This document shows, piece after piece, positions 9,200-20,692 of a stretch of 64,000 nt of DNA (positions are counted from its first letter, which is position 1; each line of letters begins with the position of its first letter). The stretch lies in assembly GCA_035048815.1 (NCBI GenBank), contig JAUCBN010000005.1, forward strand, positions 19,432,517-19,496,516, written 5' to 3'. A program made the position numbers and the translations under genes. Under the pieces are notes generated by a model. The model did no database searches and had not been told where the DNA came from. It saw nothing but the letters and a program-made list of their open reading frames with translations. The DNA is from Abelmoschus esculentus. Its lineage: Eukaryota > Streptophyta > Magnoliopsida > Malvales > Malvaceae.

Positions 9200-11058
9200 A
9201 TGCAAAATTCCCACCATTTTCCCATTTCTAAACCCTTCCGAAACCCCATGTCTATACCTCTTAAATCCCCTTCATGGTCCTTCACAAGAAGACTCTTTGA
9301 ACAAAAGCTCCAAGACCTCCATAAATGCAACAATTTAAGCCATGTTAAACAGCTCCAAGCCCAGATAATCAAACAGAATCTTCACCGAGACCTGTATATT
9401 GCACCCAAGTTGATTTCTGCTTTCTCTCTTTGCCGCCAACTGAACTTGTCTCTTCACGTTTTTAACCAAATTCAAGACCCCAATGTTCATTTGTATAACA
9501 CTCTGATAAGAGCCTGCGTGCAAAACTCACACCCAACTCTGGCTTTTTCTTTCTACTTTGAAATGCTATGGAATGGGATTTGGGCTGATAATTTCACTTA
9601 CCCTTTTCTGTTAAAGGGTTGTGATAGTTTGAAATTGGTGCAAATGATACATACCCAGATTGAAAAGAATGGCTTTTTGGGTGATATTTTTGTACCCAAT
9701 GCTCTTATTGATAGTTATTCGAAGTTTGGGGATTTGGGTATTAAAGCAGCTTTGAAGTTGTTTACGGTAATGGAAGATAGGGATGTTGTTTCATGGAATT
9801 CTATGATTGCAGGGTTGTTGAAAGTTAGGCAATTGAGGGAAGCTAGGAAGTTGTTCGATGAAATGCCTGAGAGAGATATAGTTAGTTGGAATACAATCTT
9901 GGATGGCTTTGTTAAAGCAGGAAAAATGGAGGAAGCTTTTGAGTTGTTTCAAAAGATGCCTCAGAGGAATGTCGTGTCTTGGTCAACTATGGTTATGGGT
10001 TATAGCAAGGCTGGGGATATGGACATGGCTAGAGTTTTGTTTGATAAGATGCCGCTCAAGACATTGGTTCCTTGGACTATTATTATATCCGGCTATGCAG
10101 AAAAGGGGTTAGCAAAAGAGGCTATTGGCTTGTATGATCAAATGGAGCGACATGGATTGAGGTTGGATGATGGATCCGTTATTAGTATACTGGCTGCTTG
10201 TGCGGAGTCTGGATTATTAACAGTTGGTGTAAAAGTGCATGACTCAATAGAGAGGCTTAAGTTTAGATGCAGCATTGCTGTGTCTAATGCATTAGTTGAT
10301 ATGTACGCAAAGTGTGGCAGTCTCTGGACAAGGCGTGGAGTGTCTTTAATGGAATGGCTAAAAGAGATGTAGTTTCATGGAATGCAATGTTGCACGGATT
10401 GGCTATGCACGGACGTGGCAGAGAAGCACTTAAAGTTTTCTCTAGAATGAAGATGGAAGGATTTCAGCCAGATAGAGTTACTTTCGTAGGTGTCTTGTGT
10501 GCTTGTACCCATGCAGGCTTTATTGATGAAGGTGTAGAATACTTCTACGCAATGGAAAAAGATTATGGTATTGTTCCTCAAATCGAGCATTATGGTTGCA
10601 TGATTGATCTTTTAGGCCGAGGAGGGCGTTTGAAGGAAGCATATAGGCTTGTACATGCCATGCCTTTTGAGCCAAATGCCATTATTTGGGGTACTCTTCT
10701 GGGAGCATGCCGATTGCATGGTGCTACGGAACTTACAGAAAAGGTGCTTGATCACCTTCTTGAGTTGGATCCCTCTGATCCGGGAAATTATTCCACAGTA
10801 GCAAATATTTTTTCTGCAGCAGGAGATTGGGACAGTGCTGCAAGTACAAGGCTTCGGATGAAGAGCATAGGGGTTCAAAAACCTTCAGGAGCAAGTTCTA
10901 TTGAAATAGACAATGAAGTCCATGAGTTCACTATATTTGATACAGCACATCCTAAATTTGATAAAATATTTCAAATGCTGAACAGATTCAGTCAGGACCT
11001 TAAGCGAGTAATACATCCCGAAGATACCACCTTACCGATAGAAGTCAATAGGTGGTGA
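9200..11058 (+). CDS. E-type PPR protein, similar to Arabidopsis At3g29230 (frameshifted)
   Basis: An intronless PLS-class pentatricopeptide repeat gene. The first frame runs 9200-10372, the second 10312-11058; together about 618 residues. The N-terminus (LQDLHKCNNLSHVKQLQAQI) and repeats such as DVVSWNSMIAGLLK, ERDIVSWNTILDGFVKAG and NVVSWSTMVMGYSKAGDMDM are typical, ending in an E/E+ tail (LDPSDPGNYSTVANIFSAAG, VQKPSGASSIEID). From memory it is co-linear with At3g29230. At 10321-10326 TCTCTGG has one CT too many: AAG TGT GGC AGT CTG GAC AAG is expected from the next frame. This 2-bp duplication shifts the frame and stops it at 10372. Start could be 9200 or 9248. Such proteins bind organellar RNA for editing or processing. 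Either a recent pseudogene or an assembly error. Confidence 0.85.
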
Positions 11059-11431
11059 TTTAGATAGATGCACTGGTAAAAGATTGCTCAGTTTCAATTT
11101 TCAAGCAGTGCAACAGTCAAATCGGTAGGAGCCCTTCTGTAAAAGCATGTATTTCGAAAAAGTGTAGATTTTCTTCTCTACTACCATAGTTGCAACTTTA
11201 ACTAGGAAAGAAGAGATCGACTATGGCCAAATATGAAAGCAGGGGTAGATGGGTGAGTATGGGGCATAATTTATTATGTATTCAATTATATTTGTAAACT
11301 TGTTTCAATACAGTTTTCTGTTACTGATTGTAATTTATTCATCCAAAAGAAACTGATTCAAAATACAGTTATTGTTTCCAGCAAAAGCAAGACAGAGTCA
11401 TTGTATTATTTTCCTGCAAAGCTTACCAGTT
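11059..11431. other. convergent 3' region
   Basis: A 373-bp gap between the stop codons of the plus-strand PPR gene and the minus-strand oxidoreductase. It holds both 3' UTRs; no open frame or repeat of note. Confidence 0.5.
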
Positions 11432-13547
11432 TTAAGCAGCGGTAGGGCCGCGGAGAGCAGTCTTTGAAATGACATCAAATGAAACTCCATTCTCTTGCAG
11501 CCTTTCTTGGAGATCCGGACCGAAGACAATGCCAGGGGTATAAACCCCGCCCTTTGGCAGGTTTTCGTGTTGGCTCAAAACCAGGAGAGCACATTGAATT
11601 AGAGTTATCGGAGTTGTCACGTAGCCAATCTCAGGTCCTGTTACTCTCGTTATGATCTGCATGTCAGGTTTCGAGTTTGTTTCTGAAGCCAGACTGCTGT
11701 CACTGAAACCATATCCAACGAACCACATTTTAAATGATGCGCTCCTCACCTCTTCCTCCGAGGGACCGGTCTTTCGGAAGCACCCGAGGCTGAAAAATGA
11801 GGGAAATTTTAAGAGAAGCCACCTCCCGAATGACATTCTACATAAGCATCCAATGACTATCCCAACTCCGATGATTCGATAGATGCCTAGAAGGGTTTTG
11901 GATGCTATTTTCATTTCAAAATGAGCTGGTTTCACCGAAGACCAGTAGGCCTCCCTCTTTTCAGTATGTAGAGGACTCTCATTCATCCCAGGTAGACCAC
12001 AGGGGTTCTCCGTCAGAGTGACAAGAGTCCGTCGAACAACGACCGCATCTGCTGAGGGTAGCTTCACAGCCTTAAGACCAATTTCGTCCTGGTATTCTAT
12101 CATTGGTCCTCTATGAGGAAGTGGACGTGGACCAGGAATCTAAAACCATACCAGTTAACAATTGTTAAAAGACATAATATTACAATAAAGAAACAAAAAA
12201 CTGTCTTAAGTGAGATGCTGTCATAAACTAAATTGAGCAAGGGCACCATTGAATTCTTAAATAGCTAGAAAAATCACAATAGCCATCCCCATCCTGCAAC
12301 AACTTAATGTCTTAGACAAACCATGAAAATGAGGATATCGAAAACAAACAAAAATGTAGAATAATCCTTATTCCTTACCACTGGCCTAGGTTTCCTGGGT
12401 CTGGAACGCCTAAACTTCTGCAACTTCTCCATGTTCGCCACACCCAAAACTGCTGATTCGTATGTTGCAAAGTTCCCAACAATATTTTTATCAGACTCCA
12501 AACTTACATATGCAGTAACAATGTTTGGAACTGCAGGAGCCTTCCACTGCCTTGTATTGAACATGACCCCCAGTTCAGCAGGAATCGAATCAAATCCGCA
12601 AGCTGAAACAATCAAGGAACCAGTCTCCACAGCCTTTTCATGGTATTTGGCCTCCATTTTTTTCCATAAACTCAGGTTCTCCACTTATATCCAAATAATC
12701 ACACCTATAATGTAAATAACTTGAATTAAATTGGGATTCGCTACTACTACAAAGTAAAGAAATTAGCAAGTTTAATTGTCACACATCGGGAGAGACAATT
12801 GTCCATTAAGTATTTAAATCTAAAATTTGGGAGTGACAAAAACCTTATTTCACTATTATTTAAACTAAGAAGTGACCTTAAATGCAATTACACTTACGCC
12901 CCTCGTCGCACAAGTTAATGATAAAAGTGAAGAGAAATAAATAAAACTCATTATTTTAAAACAAAATTCATTACTTTATGCATGATTAGCATTCAAGATT
13001 CATTAATTTACACCACGCTCTTGAGATTATCAACAATAATTCTTCATAAACAAGCAGCAATTTCATACTTGTATTGCAAGTTATCACTCAAGTATCCTCA
13101 AAGAAACCCAGATTTCCATCATTTAACAACAAATCCAAAAACCCAAATACAGAAAGGAAAAAAAAAATTAAAATTAAAAAGGGAAGAAGGGTACCCAGAA
13201 GAGGCGCAAGCAGCCACAACAGGGTCTCCATGGATCCTATAAGGTCCAACACAGTTAAGCAAGAGCTTAGTTTGATAACAAAGGCTCAAAAGCGAAGAAG
13301 GGTCAGTAGTATCAGCAATGATAACATCAACATCAGGAGGAGGGTCACTACGATGAGTTGCCCACTGAAAAGTTTTAATAAGCTTTTCATGGCTACGACC
13401 AGCAAGTGCCAAACTTTTAAGAGGAGAAGATGGGGTGTTGAGGAACTTCAAAGCCTCTTTTACTACATATTTGCCTGTAAATCCCGAGGCCCCTAAGATG
13501 ATTATGTCATAGAGAGAATTGGATTTCGGGGTTTGGATTGCTTGCAT
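11432..13547 (-). CDS. saccharopine dehydrogenase-like oxidoreductase, similar to At5g39410 (frameshifted)
   Basis: Three exons with clean GT-AG junctions: 13547-13195, 12704-12379 and 12139-11432, about 461 residues if intact (family usually about 450). Exon 1 has the Rossmann nucleotide-binding loop (IIILGASGFTGKYVV, residues 15-29) and LLNCVGPYRIHGDPVV. Exon 2 has SACGFDSIPAELG. Exon 3 carries a hydrophobic segment (GIVIGCLCRMSF) and ends VISKTALRGPTAA. The family is named for homology to saccharopine reductase; the true substrate is unknown, and plant members are reported on lipid bodies or mitochondria. In exon 2, the run of seven A on the coding strand (12664-12658) should be six: ATG GAA AAA ATG GAG is expected, and the extra A shifts the frame, with a stop ten codons later. 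No other damage is seen, so a homopolymer sequencing error is plausible. Confidence 0.85.
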
Positions 13548-15135
13548 GATTTGGGAGATGGGTTCTTTCTTCTGGATTTCCCGGAAAATGGAGGTGGAAG
13601 AAGACAGACAAGAAAATAAGCTTCAGACGCTTTTAATGAGTCTGGGCATGGAGAGTTTTGGCGGCGTGTTTTATGGGTAATTAATAACGACTTATTTTAA
13701 TTGAAATAATGGTAAGAACCGTTATGCCTTTCCTAACGTGAAACTAAAAGAAATTATATCAGACGCTTTTCATTATGACCTGTAGGCTAAAATATTAAAT
13801 TTTATTATTTTTATTAATATTTTTTATTTTTTTAAATATCTCAATTTTAGTGTTTAAAGTTTAGGGATTTTAATATAATCATTTAAAATATAAAGTTTAT
13901 GATTAAATTGATGGTTTAGGAATAAAATTTAAGATTTAGGGTTAGAATTTAAGTTTAAAGGTAATATAATTAGTGATTTAAGTTTTAACTTATAAAACTT
14001 AAATTTTAATCATAACCAAAAATTCTATCAACATACCATAAATTCAAATTTAATACACCGAACTTTTAAATTTTAAACCATAAGTAGAATCCCAACCTAA
14101 AACTAAGACATTTATAAAAAATGTTTGTGTAAAAAAATTTTCACAAACATTTGTACATAGAATAAATATCTTTTTATTTTTAGATAAATTAAATTTTATT
14201 CGTTTCAAAAATTAATAAAAATATCAACTTTATATTTATATAAACTTCGTCTCGTAACTAAAGACTTATTAAAAATTTTAAAACAACAATAAACTAGATT
14301 GAACCTAACATCATTTTTTATGGACCAAAAAATTTTCAAAGCTTGCCGATTCATTTTACCATGAATTTTACAATTACACTACAATCATAAATGATAATTT
14401 AGATTCCCTAAAGTAAATCGATAATGACAATCTTCATAATTTTTTTTTCCGGCCAACTGAACCCACTTTAAGAGTTCAACCTAGCAATTGTGTTGAACTT
14501 GCTGTTTTCAATCTTGTAACAATAAGGATTAAATTTGTAGCATGTTGTGGCACTCTCTAAACAAATGATCTATGATTTTAATAATTTGACTATATAGTGA
14601 GCAAAGAGGGTTCAACTGAAGCCCCTTTTTAAACATTTGTGCCTTGGTTGATAGTTTATCCAAAACAACCAACGACGAGATAAAAAATTGTTGAATAATA
14701 ATTAAATTATCCAAAACAATACTAGTTTAAAATAATTTTTTCTTTTGCGTCGAAATAAATCTCAAGTTAACCGAGTTTTACCTAAGTATGTAAAACATAA
14801 ATGTTGTTTCGATAGGTAATGCCACACCCAAGCTACCTAAAAAGAGTCTACATGTGATTTTTACCTAACCCTTTTTTATTTCATAAAAATATAAGTCCTC
14901 TAATATTTATTAACGGTCAGTTTAGCCTTAGTTTTAAAATAGTGTAGTGAGAATGTTTAAAAGTTTGATTTGAAATTTATTGTTTAAAATAGAGGAGGGG
15001 AAAGAGTTTCAGCGGATGATCTAAAAAGGCTTAAAAATATAAACTTGAAAAGGGCCCAAACCTGAGCTCCAGAATGACCAAGCTCAAACCTGAATTTAAT
15101 ACTTAAAGAAATCAAATTCTGAAACACTCTGATCG
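13548..15135. other. intergenic region with telomere-like foldback repeat
   Basis: 13548-13680 is the 5' flank of the oxidoreductase gene. 13800-14160 is described separately. 14160-15135 is AT-rich with no supported gene. Confidence 0.4.
13845..14110. repeat. degenerate TTTAGGG-type foldback repeat, copy 1
   Basis: The first half is rich in TTTAGGGATTT, TTTAGGAAT and TTTAGGGTTAG. After about 13995 the same words appear in complement (CTTAAATTTTAATCATAACC, CCCAACCTAAAACTAAG). A similar arrangement occurs at 22065-22310. These are imperfect telomere-like words, not a telomere. Confidence 0.35.
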
Positions 15136-15478
15136 ATGGTTGAAGCCGCCAATTTGAACGTTAAAATCAGCGTTGATGTCTCCTTCCCTCCTTTCAGTGT
15201 TGCAGCAGCTGTTGGAGTTTTGGCTCGTGATAGCAACGGACCAACGGCCTTGTGTTGGCAGGATGTGCCAAGTACATTTCCAGCGCATCTGATGCGAGTC
15301 TAGTGGATGCCCATGCTTTCTTTGAAGGCGTACTACTTGCGGTTATCGGGGCTGGTCTAGGGTCGTCATCGAGGGAGATGCCACAAATATGTAAACCAGC
15401 TCCAGGCCCCTTCAGTCGGTCTCTTGTTTCTGGCACATCATCTTCAGTCGGTTATTTTGACACGTGCCAAATTTGTTA
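15136..15478 (+). pseudogene. RNase H-like (RVT_3) domain fragment, frame-broken
   Basis: Starts MVEAANLNVKISVDVSFPPF then VAAAVGVLARDSNGPTAL, matching the beginning of the plant RNase H-like fold (Asp in the first strand, VxRDSxG). The frame then shifts near 15250 to LAGCAKYISSASDASLVDAH followed by FFEGVLLAVIGAGL, the acidic helix. It shifts again before LQAPSVGLLFLAHHLQSV. Such domains occur alone in plant 'putative ribonuclease H' proteins and at the end of LINE polyproteins. No reverse transcriptase is adjacent. A non-functional remnant. Confidence 0.6.
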
Positions 15479-15479
15479 G

Positions 15480-15824
15480 ATCAACTGTGACCAGTTTCTT
15501 CTTAACATAAGTTAAGAGCTGAATGACCAAATTGAAACAAATTATAAAGTTTAATGACGATTGAAATAATTAAAAATTTGATTATCAAACTGAATAATTA
15601 ACAAGAATTTAGTGGTCATTTATGAATTTTATCCATTCAAATTTAATAATTTTTTAATTTTTTTTAAAATATTCAAATTTAATTTGTAAAAATTGAAGGG
15701 TTAAGTATAACTTATTTGTTATAAAATTTTAACTGTAGAATGACTTATTTGTTATAAAATTTATTATTAAGTGACTTGTATTGTATTTTACCTAGCTAGG
15801 TTTTAAGCCATTTAAGTATCAAAT
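15480..15824. other. AT-rich spacer upstream of PPR gene
   Basis: Contains a short tandem repeat at about 15708-15768 (ACTTATTTGTTATAAAATTT, twice) and GTGACTTG/GTGGTCAT words like those in the MITEs at 27.5 and 37.8 kb. The promoter of the next gene must lie here. Confidence 0.35.
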
Positions 15825-18332
15825 ATGAAATATCAGGTGCGCATATGGTCGTTTCTTTTGCCATTCTTTCTTCCTCGCCTAATGTCTAAAACCCTTCTGT
15901 CTCGCATCAAACCTCTCCACACCCCAAAGGTCAGTTCCTCGCCATTTCGCGTTCCTCCCCATCTCAAAAATCTCATCAATGAAACCATTCAAATCCTCAA
16001 AACTCAACCGCAATGGCCAGATTCCCTTGAAAACCGTTTCTTCGATGAAGAAACTCGCGTTTCGGAGATTGCCCACTACGTGTTTGATCAAGTACACGAC
16101 GTAGAATTAGGTATAAAGTTCTTTCATTGGGTTTCTAAACAAGAACCCCGTCATTTTCTCATCAATGGGTTGGCCTATTCTTCATTTTTACAGCTCCTAG
16201 CTAGGTTTAAACTGTTTTCCGAGATCGACACTGCGTTGGCGAACATGAAATTGGAAGGAATAAAGCCTACACATGAAGCTTTAAGTTTTCTTATTCGCGT
16301 TTATGCGGATTATAGTTTTGTTGATAAAGCTCTTGAACTGTTTTATTCTGTAGTTAAAATTTATGACTCTGTTCCTAATTTGATTGCTTGTAATTCGTTA
16401 CTTAATTCTCTTGTGAGGTTAAATAAAGTTGAGATCGCCCGTAAAGTGTTCGATGAAATGGTTGTAAGAGATGGCTGTGTCGACAATTATAGTGTATGTA
16501 TAATGGTGAAGGGTTTATGTAACATAGGGCAGGTTGAGGGAGGTGAAAAGTTGATTGAAGATATGTGGGGGAAAAGGTGTGTTCCGGATGTTGTTTTTTA
16601 TAATACGTTAATTGATGGGTATTCTACTAAAGGTGATGTTGAAAGAGCAAATGAACTTTTTAAGAGGATGAAAATGAAGGGATTTTTGCCTACATTGGAG
16701 ACTTATGGAGCTATGATAAATGGCTTTTGTAAGAAAGGGGATTTTATTTCTATTGACAGGCTTTTGAAAGAAATGAAAGAAATGGGTATCTCTGCTAATA
16801 CTCAAGTTCATAATACTATTCTTGATGCACAATTGAAGCATGGTTTCAAAGTTAATGTGACAGACGCCATAAAACAGATGACTGAGAGCGGATATCAACC
16901 TGATATTGTTACGTATAACATTTTTATTAGTGGTTTATGCAGGGATGGGAGGGTTCACACAGCTGGTCAGCTTCTGGAACAGGCAAAGAAGAGGGGATTA
17001 GTACCGAATAAAATTAGTTATACCCCTTTGATACAAGGCTATTGTAGAATTGGAGAATATCTGGTGGCACTGGATTTGCTGATTGAAATGTCAGAGAGGG
17101 GACATAAGCCTGACGTAGTAGCTTTTGGAGCTCTTGTCCATGGACTTGTTGCAATGGGAGAGGTGGATGCTGCATTAACAATTCGACACAGGATGTTTGA
17201 AAGAGGAGTTTTGCCTGATGCTAGGATATATAACGTTTTGATAAATGGGCTTTGCAAGAAAGGAAAACTTTCTGCTGCCAAAGTCCTCCTTGGAGAGATG
17301 CTTGACCAAAATGTAACTCCTGATGCATTTGTTTATGCAACTCTGGTTGATGGGTTCATCAGGGATGGCAATCTCCATGAGGCAAAGAAACTCTTTGATG
17401 TCATGATTGGAAAAGGCATGGACCCTGGTGTTGTTGGATACAATGCCATGATTAAGGGTTTCTGCAAATTTGGAAGGATGAATGAAGCACTATTATGCGT
17501 TACTAGAATGGTAGAAGCACATCTTGCTCCAGATGAGTTCACTTACTCTACAATTATAGATGGTTACATAAAGCAGCTTGACATTGGTGGTGCACTAAGG
17601 ATGTTTGGACAGATGGTGAAAAGAAAATGCAAGCCTAACGTGGTGACATATACCTCTCTGATTAATGGTTTTTGTCGAATTGGAGATTTCAATACAGCTG
17701 AAAAAGCTTTTAAAGAGATGAAATCTTGTGGTTTAAAACCTAATGTAGTCACATACACTATACTTGTCGGGAGTTTTTGCAAGGAAGGTGAAGTTGCAAA
17801 AGCAGTCTTCTACTTTGAATTGATGCTGTCTAACAAGTGCATTCCTAATGATGTTACTTACAATTATGTTGTAAATGGTATCACAAACAGTTCAGGTGCA
17901 ATTCTGGATAACCAGTCTTTGGGGAAGAAATCTCTTTTTCTTGAAACTTATAATATGATGATATCTGATGGTTTGGCTCCAAGAGCTGCTGTTTACAACT
18001 CCATCCTCCTCGGCCTTTGCCAAAATGGAATGACTAAAATTGCTTTGCAATTAAAAGATAGGATGATGAACAATGGCCTTCTTCCTGACCCTGTTTCATA
18101 TGCTGCCTTTCTACATGGAATTTGTTTGGAGGGAAAATCAAAGGAGTGGAGGAACGTAATCTCCGATGATTTAAATGAACAGGAACTTCAAATTGCTTTG
18201 AAGTACTCGGAACTTTTGAGCCAATGGCTACCTTGTGGAATAACTTGCGAGGCATCAGTTATTTTGCAGGCCTTGATTAAACGGTGCAGACATGAAAATC
18301 TAAACGGAGATCTCAAAGTATGTGCAAAATAG
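15825..18332 (+). CDS. P-type PPR protein, similar to Arabidopsis At1g52620
   Basis: An intact intronless gene. Two in-frame ATGs: 15825 (835 residues) and 15882 (MSKTLLSRIKPL, 816 residues). The second matches the start I recall for At1g52620 and gives a basic N-terminus suited to organelle targeting, so it is preferred. About 17-18 consecutive 35-residue P motifs follow from roughly residue 150 to 760, such as PDVVFYNTLIDGYSTKGDVE, PNVVTYTSLINGFCRIGDF and PDEFTYSTIIDGYIKQLDI. There is no E, DYW or SMR domain at the C-terminus (ITCEASVILQALIKR). P-class PPR proteins bind single-stranded RNA in mitochondria or plastids and act in stabilisation, splicing or translation. The RNA target cannot be read by eye. 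Confidence 0.92.
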   Translation: MKYQVRIWSFLLPFFLPRLMSKTLLSRIKPLHTPKVSSSPFRVPPHLKNLINETIQILKTQPQWPDSLENRFFDEETRVSEIAHYVFDQVHDVELGIKFFHWVSKQEPRHFLINGLAYSSFLQLLARFKLFSEIDTALANMKLEGIKPTHEALSFLIRVYADYSFVDKALELFYSVVKIYDSVPNLIACNSLLNSLVRLNKVEIARKVFDEMVVRDGCVDNYSVCIMVKGLCNIGQVEGGEKLIEDMWGKRCVPDVVFYNTLIDGYSTKGDVERANELFKRMKMKGFLPTLETYGAMINGFCKKGDFISIDRLLKEMKEMGISANTQVHNTILDAQLKHGFKVNVTDAIKQMTESGYQPDIVTYNIFISGLCRDGRVHTAGQLLEQAKKRGLVPNKISYTPLIQGYCRIGEYLVALDLLIEMSERGHKPDVVAFGALVHGLVAMGEVDAALTIRHRMFERGVLPDARIYNVLINGLCKKGKLSAAKVLLGEMLDQNVTPDAFVYATLVDGFIRDGNLHEAKKLFDVMIGKGMDPGVVGYNAMIKGFCKFGRMNEALLCVTRMVEAHLAPDEFTYSTIIDGYIKQLDIGGALRMFGQMVKRKCKPNVVTYTSLINGFCRIGDFNTAEKAFKEMKSCGLKPNVVTYTILVGSFCKEGEVAKAVFYFELMLSNKCIPNDVTYNYVVNGITNSSGAILDNQSLGKKSLFLETYNMMISDGLAPRAAVYNSILLGLCQNGMTKIALQLKDRMMNNGLLPDPVSYAAFLHGICLEGKSKEWRNVISDDLNEQELQIALKYSELLSQWLPCGITCEASVILQALIKRCRHENLNGDLKVCAK

Positions 18333-20191
18333 AGGAAAAGTCCAAAGTAAAACATATTATCTCGTTTTACAAGAAAGACTCATGCGAACGAAAGTAATGG
18401 TTTCGTGATTTAACCGGTGAGTATTGAATGAATAAGGTAATATGGCGAACATTTTCTTCACAGACCTTAAAAAGTCATTTTAGCTCAAAAGCATCAAAAG
18501 GTGTAATCTTACTTTGGCAATTTCACGGAAGGCAGAATCTGTTTTTGTTTAGGGTGTTAGTGGAATAGTTGACAAATAAGTCACCTCTTACTGGCACTCT
18601 ACAGAACCATACGTGAGATTTTCACCTCATGTGGCTCCTTGTTCAATTCTTTTGAATTCATTAATTAGGTAATTTGTAGGATTCTTCTGTTTCTTTTTTT
18701 GTTGTTAAGCCTGGGGTAGATACAGGCAATATTGGACTATTTTTCTCACTACTGGTTCTTGTGCTGCCAGATCAACTATAATTGCATTCTAACAAGGCCA
18801 TATTTCAGTGACAGACTCTGAGGCAGAAATGACGTGCAGATATAGGTATATTGTTTAACTCTTAAATATGAGTGTAATCTTGAATGATAATAGTCTCTTA
18901 CATTGCTGAGTGAGTTAAGCAGCTGGCTAGTCCATTCATCAGCCTTTAAGCATGTAATAGAATTCTGATTATACAAGTAGTTAAGCCAAGTAAAATGTGA
19001 AACTAATTTATTGGGTATACATTCTAAATTAATATGTTTACCCTTAGATACCGTGTGGGGCTTTTGATAATGAGAGAACCTGATTTAGTTTAAAGACCTT
19101 GGTTAAATTTGCTAAAGGATTTCATTATTTTATTGTAGGAGCAATATTTTTTATCTGATATAGGATAAGAAAACTCTTACCTTATTTATACTACTATAAT
19201 ATGCATTGACTTTGTTGGATGCATTACAAATTGTGTAGAGGATTGTGGATTCACAATATGTGGCTACATCTCTGTGCTTTTGGATAAATATATTTTGTCT
19301 GAATATTAACCAATGTGTGATTGCTAAAATAATTCATGAAAAGTGATTTATGTATACAGAACTCTGCATTTGGTAGTGACAATATTCAACAAATTGCTGG
19401 TCATTTTTGGTTTTGTAGTTGCAAGTCAAGAATATTTTTTTCAAGTGTAAATATGTTTTAAATAGTCATTAAACTATGAGATTGGGTGGTTTTATTGTGA
19501 GACACTTGAAGAGAAATTTCTTTTGTTCCTAACAAATGACAAATGGTTTTATATATGCATATGGAGTTTTGATCTGATTAGGTTGTTTGACCTGTGCCTC
19601 TTGGTTAACCAATTGCTTTTGTTTTCAGTTATCAGGTATCTGAAAATTTAAGGACATCAGTTTTTAGAGACCAAATATATTTTTTAAAAAATATCATTTC
19701 CCAGCGTAAAATGCATAAAATGATACTTGCATTACTTGTAGGATAAAAAATGTTTTGAATTGGTTCCTTCTCAGACCAGTGTCCGAGAGAATAGCCCACA
19801 TTGCATCTTAGAGCATAATATAATCTTTGCATTACTTGAAAACAACATCAAATATCGTTTTGTGTAACAGAGATAACTACTACACGTCATCTGTATCTTT
19901 TTATGGAACAGCTTCGCGTAGATATTACTTAAGTTACTGATATATTTTTTTAATCAAAGAAAGAATTAGCCAACTTAAATGCTAGCATCTGCATCACACT
20001 TGTAATGTATTCCCTGCGTGTAATTTTCTTCTTGAACAGGCAGAAGCTGATACTTTGATCTGATTATACCGATGCTAGCTGCTTCTTCAAATCCTGCAAG
20101 TCATAAATCATCATGGTTTAAACTCAGAGACTACAGTTTAATATAGGAGGTTTGCGTGCTATGTTTTCAGTTAAGGAAATGAAGAGGGGAT
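18333..20191. other. long non-coding interval, possible spliced 3' UTR
   Basis: Less AT-extreme than other spacers and free of obvious transposon ends. An acceptor-like tract (TTCTTCTTGAACAG at about 20026-20039) and TTTGTAG/TTTTCAG sites suggest that the PPR transcript could have spliced 3'-UTR exons, but no coding frame is supported. Confidence 0.3.
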
Positions 20192-20692
20192 TTACTGTAT
20201 ATATTCTATATTGATTTTTCTTCCATGCCGGAGTGCAATAGCTGCAAAAGCATCCTTGGACAGCAGAATTGTAGAGGGGCATGGTGAGACGGGGCAGAAA
20301 TCCACCACTTTAACGTCAATGGTTCTATGCTTACATGGTCTCTTGGGTCCGCTGAGGCATCTTAACCTGTAACGCCTCCCACAAGCAGCGCCGTTGTCCC
20401 ATAATCCCTGGCTAACGGCAACAAACAGATTCCCAGGTGGAAACTGTTCTTCCCTATTACCATCACATTTCGTAGCTGCATGGTCAAAAGATGGACTAAA
20501 GATGAACTTCCCTTCCAATAGGAGAGTTGTTTGAACAAAGTTGGAGAAGAGAAGAAAGGAAAGAAAGAAACAATACTCACGAATATACGGAGGGTTATAA
20601 AACGAAGCAGTGCCAATATCACCATGGACGAAGCAAGCTTCTTTGCTTATGACTGCTGCAGCAATCACCATTGTCAAGACCAAAAGTGCCAT
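20192..20692 (-). CDS. EG45-like / plant natriuretic peptide-like protein
   Basis: Two exons: 20692-20581 and 20475-20192, with a 105-bp GT-AG intron (donor CGTGAGTATT, acceptor TGCAG), encoding 131 residues. A signal peptide (MALLVLTMVIAAAVISKEAC) is followed by GDIGTASFYNPPYIPTKC across the junction, then QFPPGNLFVAVSQGLWDNG, AACGRRYRLRCLSG and TIDVKVVDFCP, the double-psi beta-barrel core shared with expansin domain 1. It lacks the expansin cellulose-binding domain and the HFD catalytic motif. The length is typical of this secreted family (about 125-135). Members act in the apoplast in water and ion balance and stress signalling; that role is known for the family and not shown by this sequence. 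Reading straight through the intron would give a false 166-residue protein. Confidence 0.88.
   Translation of the reverse strand: MALLVLTMVIAAAVISKEACFVHGDIGTASFYNPPYIREYCFFLSFLLFSNFVQTTLLLEGKFIFSPSFDHAATKCDGNREEQFPPGNLFVAVSQGLWDNGAACGRRYRLRCLSGPKRPCKHRTIDVKVVDFCPVSPCPSTILLSKDAFAAIALRHGRKINIEYIQ

Noticed and set aside
13074..13496. 140-codon plus-strand frame opposite exon 1 of the oxidoreductase
   Set aside because: Antisense shadow; the minus strand has the Rossmann motif and correct splice sites.
20362..20692. Single-exon 166-residue reading of the EG45-like gene and an 87-codon frame over it
   Set aside because: The intron 20476-20580 interrupts the conserved NPPYIPTKC region; only the spliced form matches the family.
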